Positions 63,686-64,000 of a DNA stretch of 64,000 nt are shown here, in pieces; positions within the stretch are counted from its first letter, which is position 1; the number at the start of each line of letters is the position of its first letter. The notes under the pieces were generated by a model. It saw only the letters and a list, made by a program, of their open reading frames with translations. It was not told the origin of the DNA and searched no databases. Source of the DNA: Perognathus longimembris pacificus. Its lineage: Eukaryota > Chordata > Mammalia > Rodentia > Heteromyidae. The DNA lies in NCBI RefSeq assembly GCF_023159225.1, contig NC_063161.1, forward strand, positions 4,528,274 through 4,592,273, given 5' to 3'. Position numbers and translations under genes: made by a program.

Positions 63686-64000
63686 AAGAAAAAGAGAGTG
63701 GGGGGAGGGCGGGAGGAAGGAGACGAGAAAACCCCGGGCAGTCCTTCAGAAAGTCAAACCGAAAGCTGGGTGTTGGCTGGTTGGCCCTCACTCGGCCCGT
63801 TCCTCTCCCTACCACTGGAGGAATGGTAAAGCATGTGCTCCGGAGAAGGAGCCGGGCGCGGTGCTCAGGTCTTGGGGTTGCAGTTTGAAGCCAGTTTGGG
63901 CAGGGAAAGCCGGAAGTGGAACTGCCAGCCTTGAGCAAAAGCAGCTAAAGGACAGCACCCAGACGATGAATTCCGTTTTGGGGCGTTTCTTTTTTCCTGA

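Larger units (their letters stand above)
62749..64000 (+). other. ARFGAP3: ARFGAP3 intron 9 (partial)
   Basis: 1.25 kb up to the window edge. It holds two type B SINEs on the plus strand (63032-63245 and 63448-63685) and a further diverged copy at about 63845-63970. No exon is visible. Confidence 0.8.

Overview
This is mammalian nuclear DNA. It holds the 3' part of one multi-exon gene and the 5' part of its neighbour, both on the + strand, with GT-AG introns and dense retrotransposons. The upstream gene is PACSIN2 (syndapin-2): all ten coding exons lie at 13330-34571, and spliced together they give a 486-residue protein, the length I remember for human PACSIN2. The downstream gene is ARFGAP3: its CpG-island promoter and first nine coding exons lie at 44308-62748, and the rest is beyond the right edge. 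The same tandem order is known from human 22q13.2, so this is a conserved syntenic block.

The organism is most likely a rodent. ARFGAP3 linker residues resemble the mouse protein as I remember it. The dominant young repeat is a dimeric, tRNA/ID-like SINE of about 200 bp (called type A here). It resembles the ID-like SINEs described from Geomyoidea (pocket mice, kangaroo rats, pocket gophers); that assignment is from memory. An older composite SINE (type B here) has a 7SL/B1-like head and a tRNA-like tail. Ancient MIR and L1 pieces and one probable solo LTR are also present.

Layout: 1-13250 is the 5' intron of PACSIN2. 13330-34571 is the coding part: F-BAR exons, a linker with three NPF motifs, and an SH3 domain. 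34572 to about 35980 is its 3' UTR. About 36000-44100 is intergenic and contains a decayed L1 with younger SINEs inside it. About 43870-45200 is the CpG island with the ARFGAP3 promoter and first exon. 44308-62748 carries ARFGAP3 exons 1-9: the ArfGAP zinc finger, then a fast-evolving linker and the start of the coatomer-binding region. 62749-64000 is intron 9.

Both proteins work in membrane traffic. PACSIN2 shapes membranes and recruits dynamin and N-WASP in endocytosis and caveolae. ARFGAP3 stimulates GTP hydrolysis on Arf1 on Golgi COPI membranes. Nothing in the sequence shows joint regulation. The most notable non-annotated signals are a possible 6-nt in-frame neural-type microexon in PACSIN2 intron 7 (29527-29532), a 27-bp-arm hairpin 115 nt downstream of it, a 7 x 38 bp minisatellite in intron 10, a pair of SINEs sharing one outer target-site duplication, and a stack of nested SINEs in ARFGAP3 intron 3.
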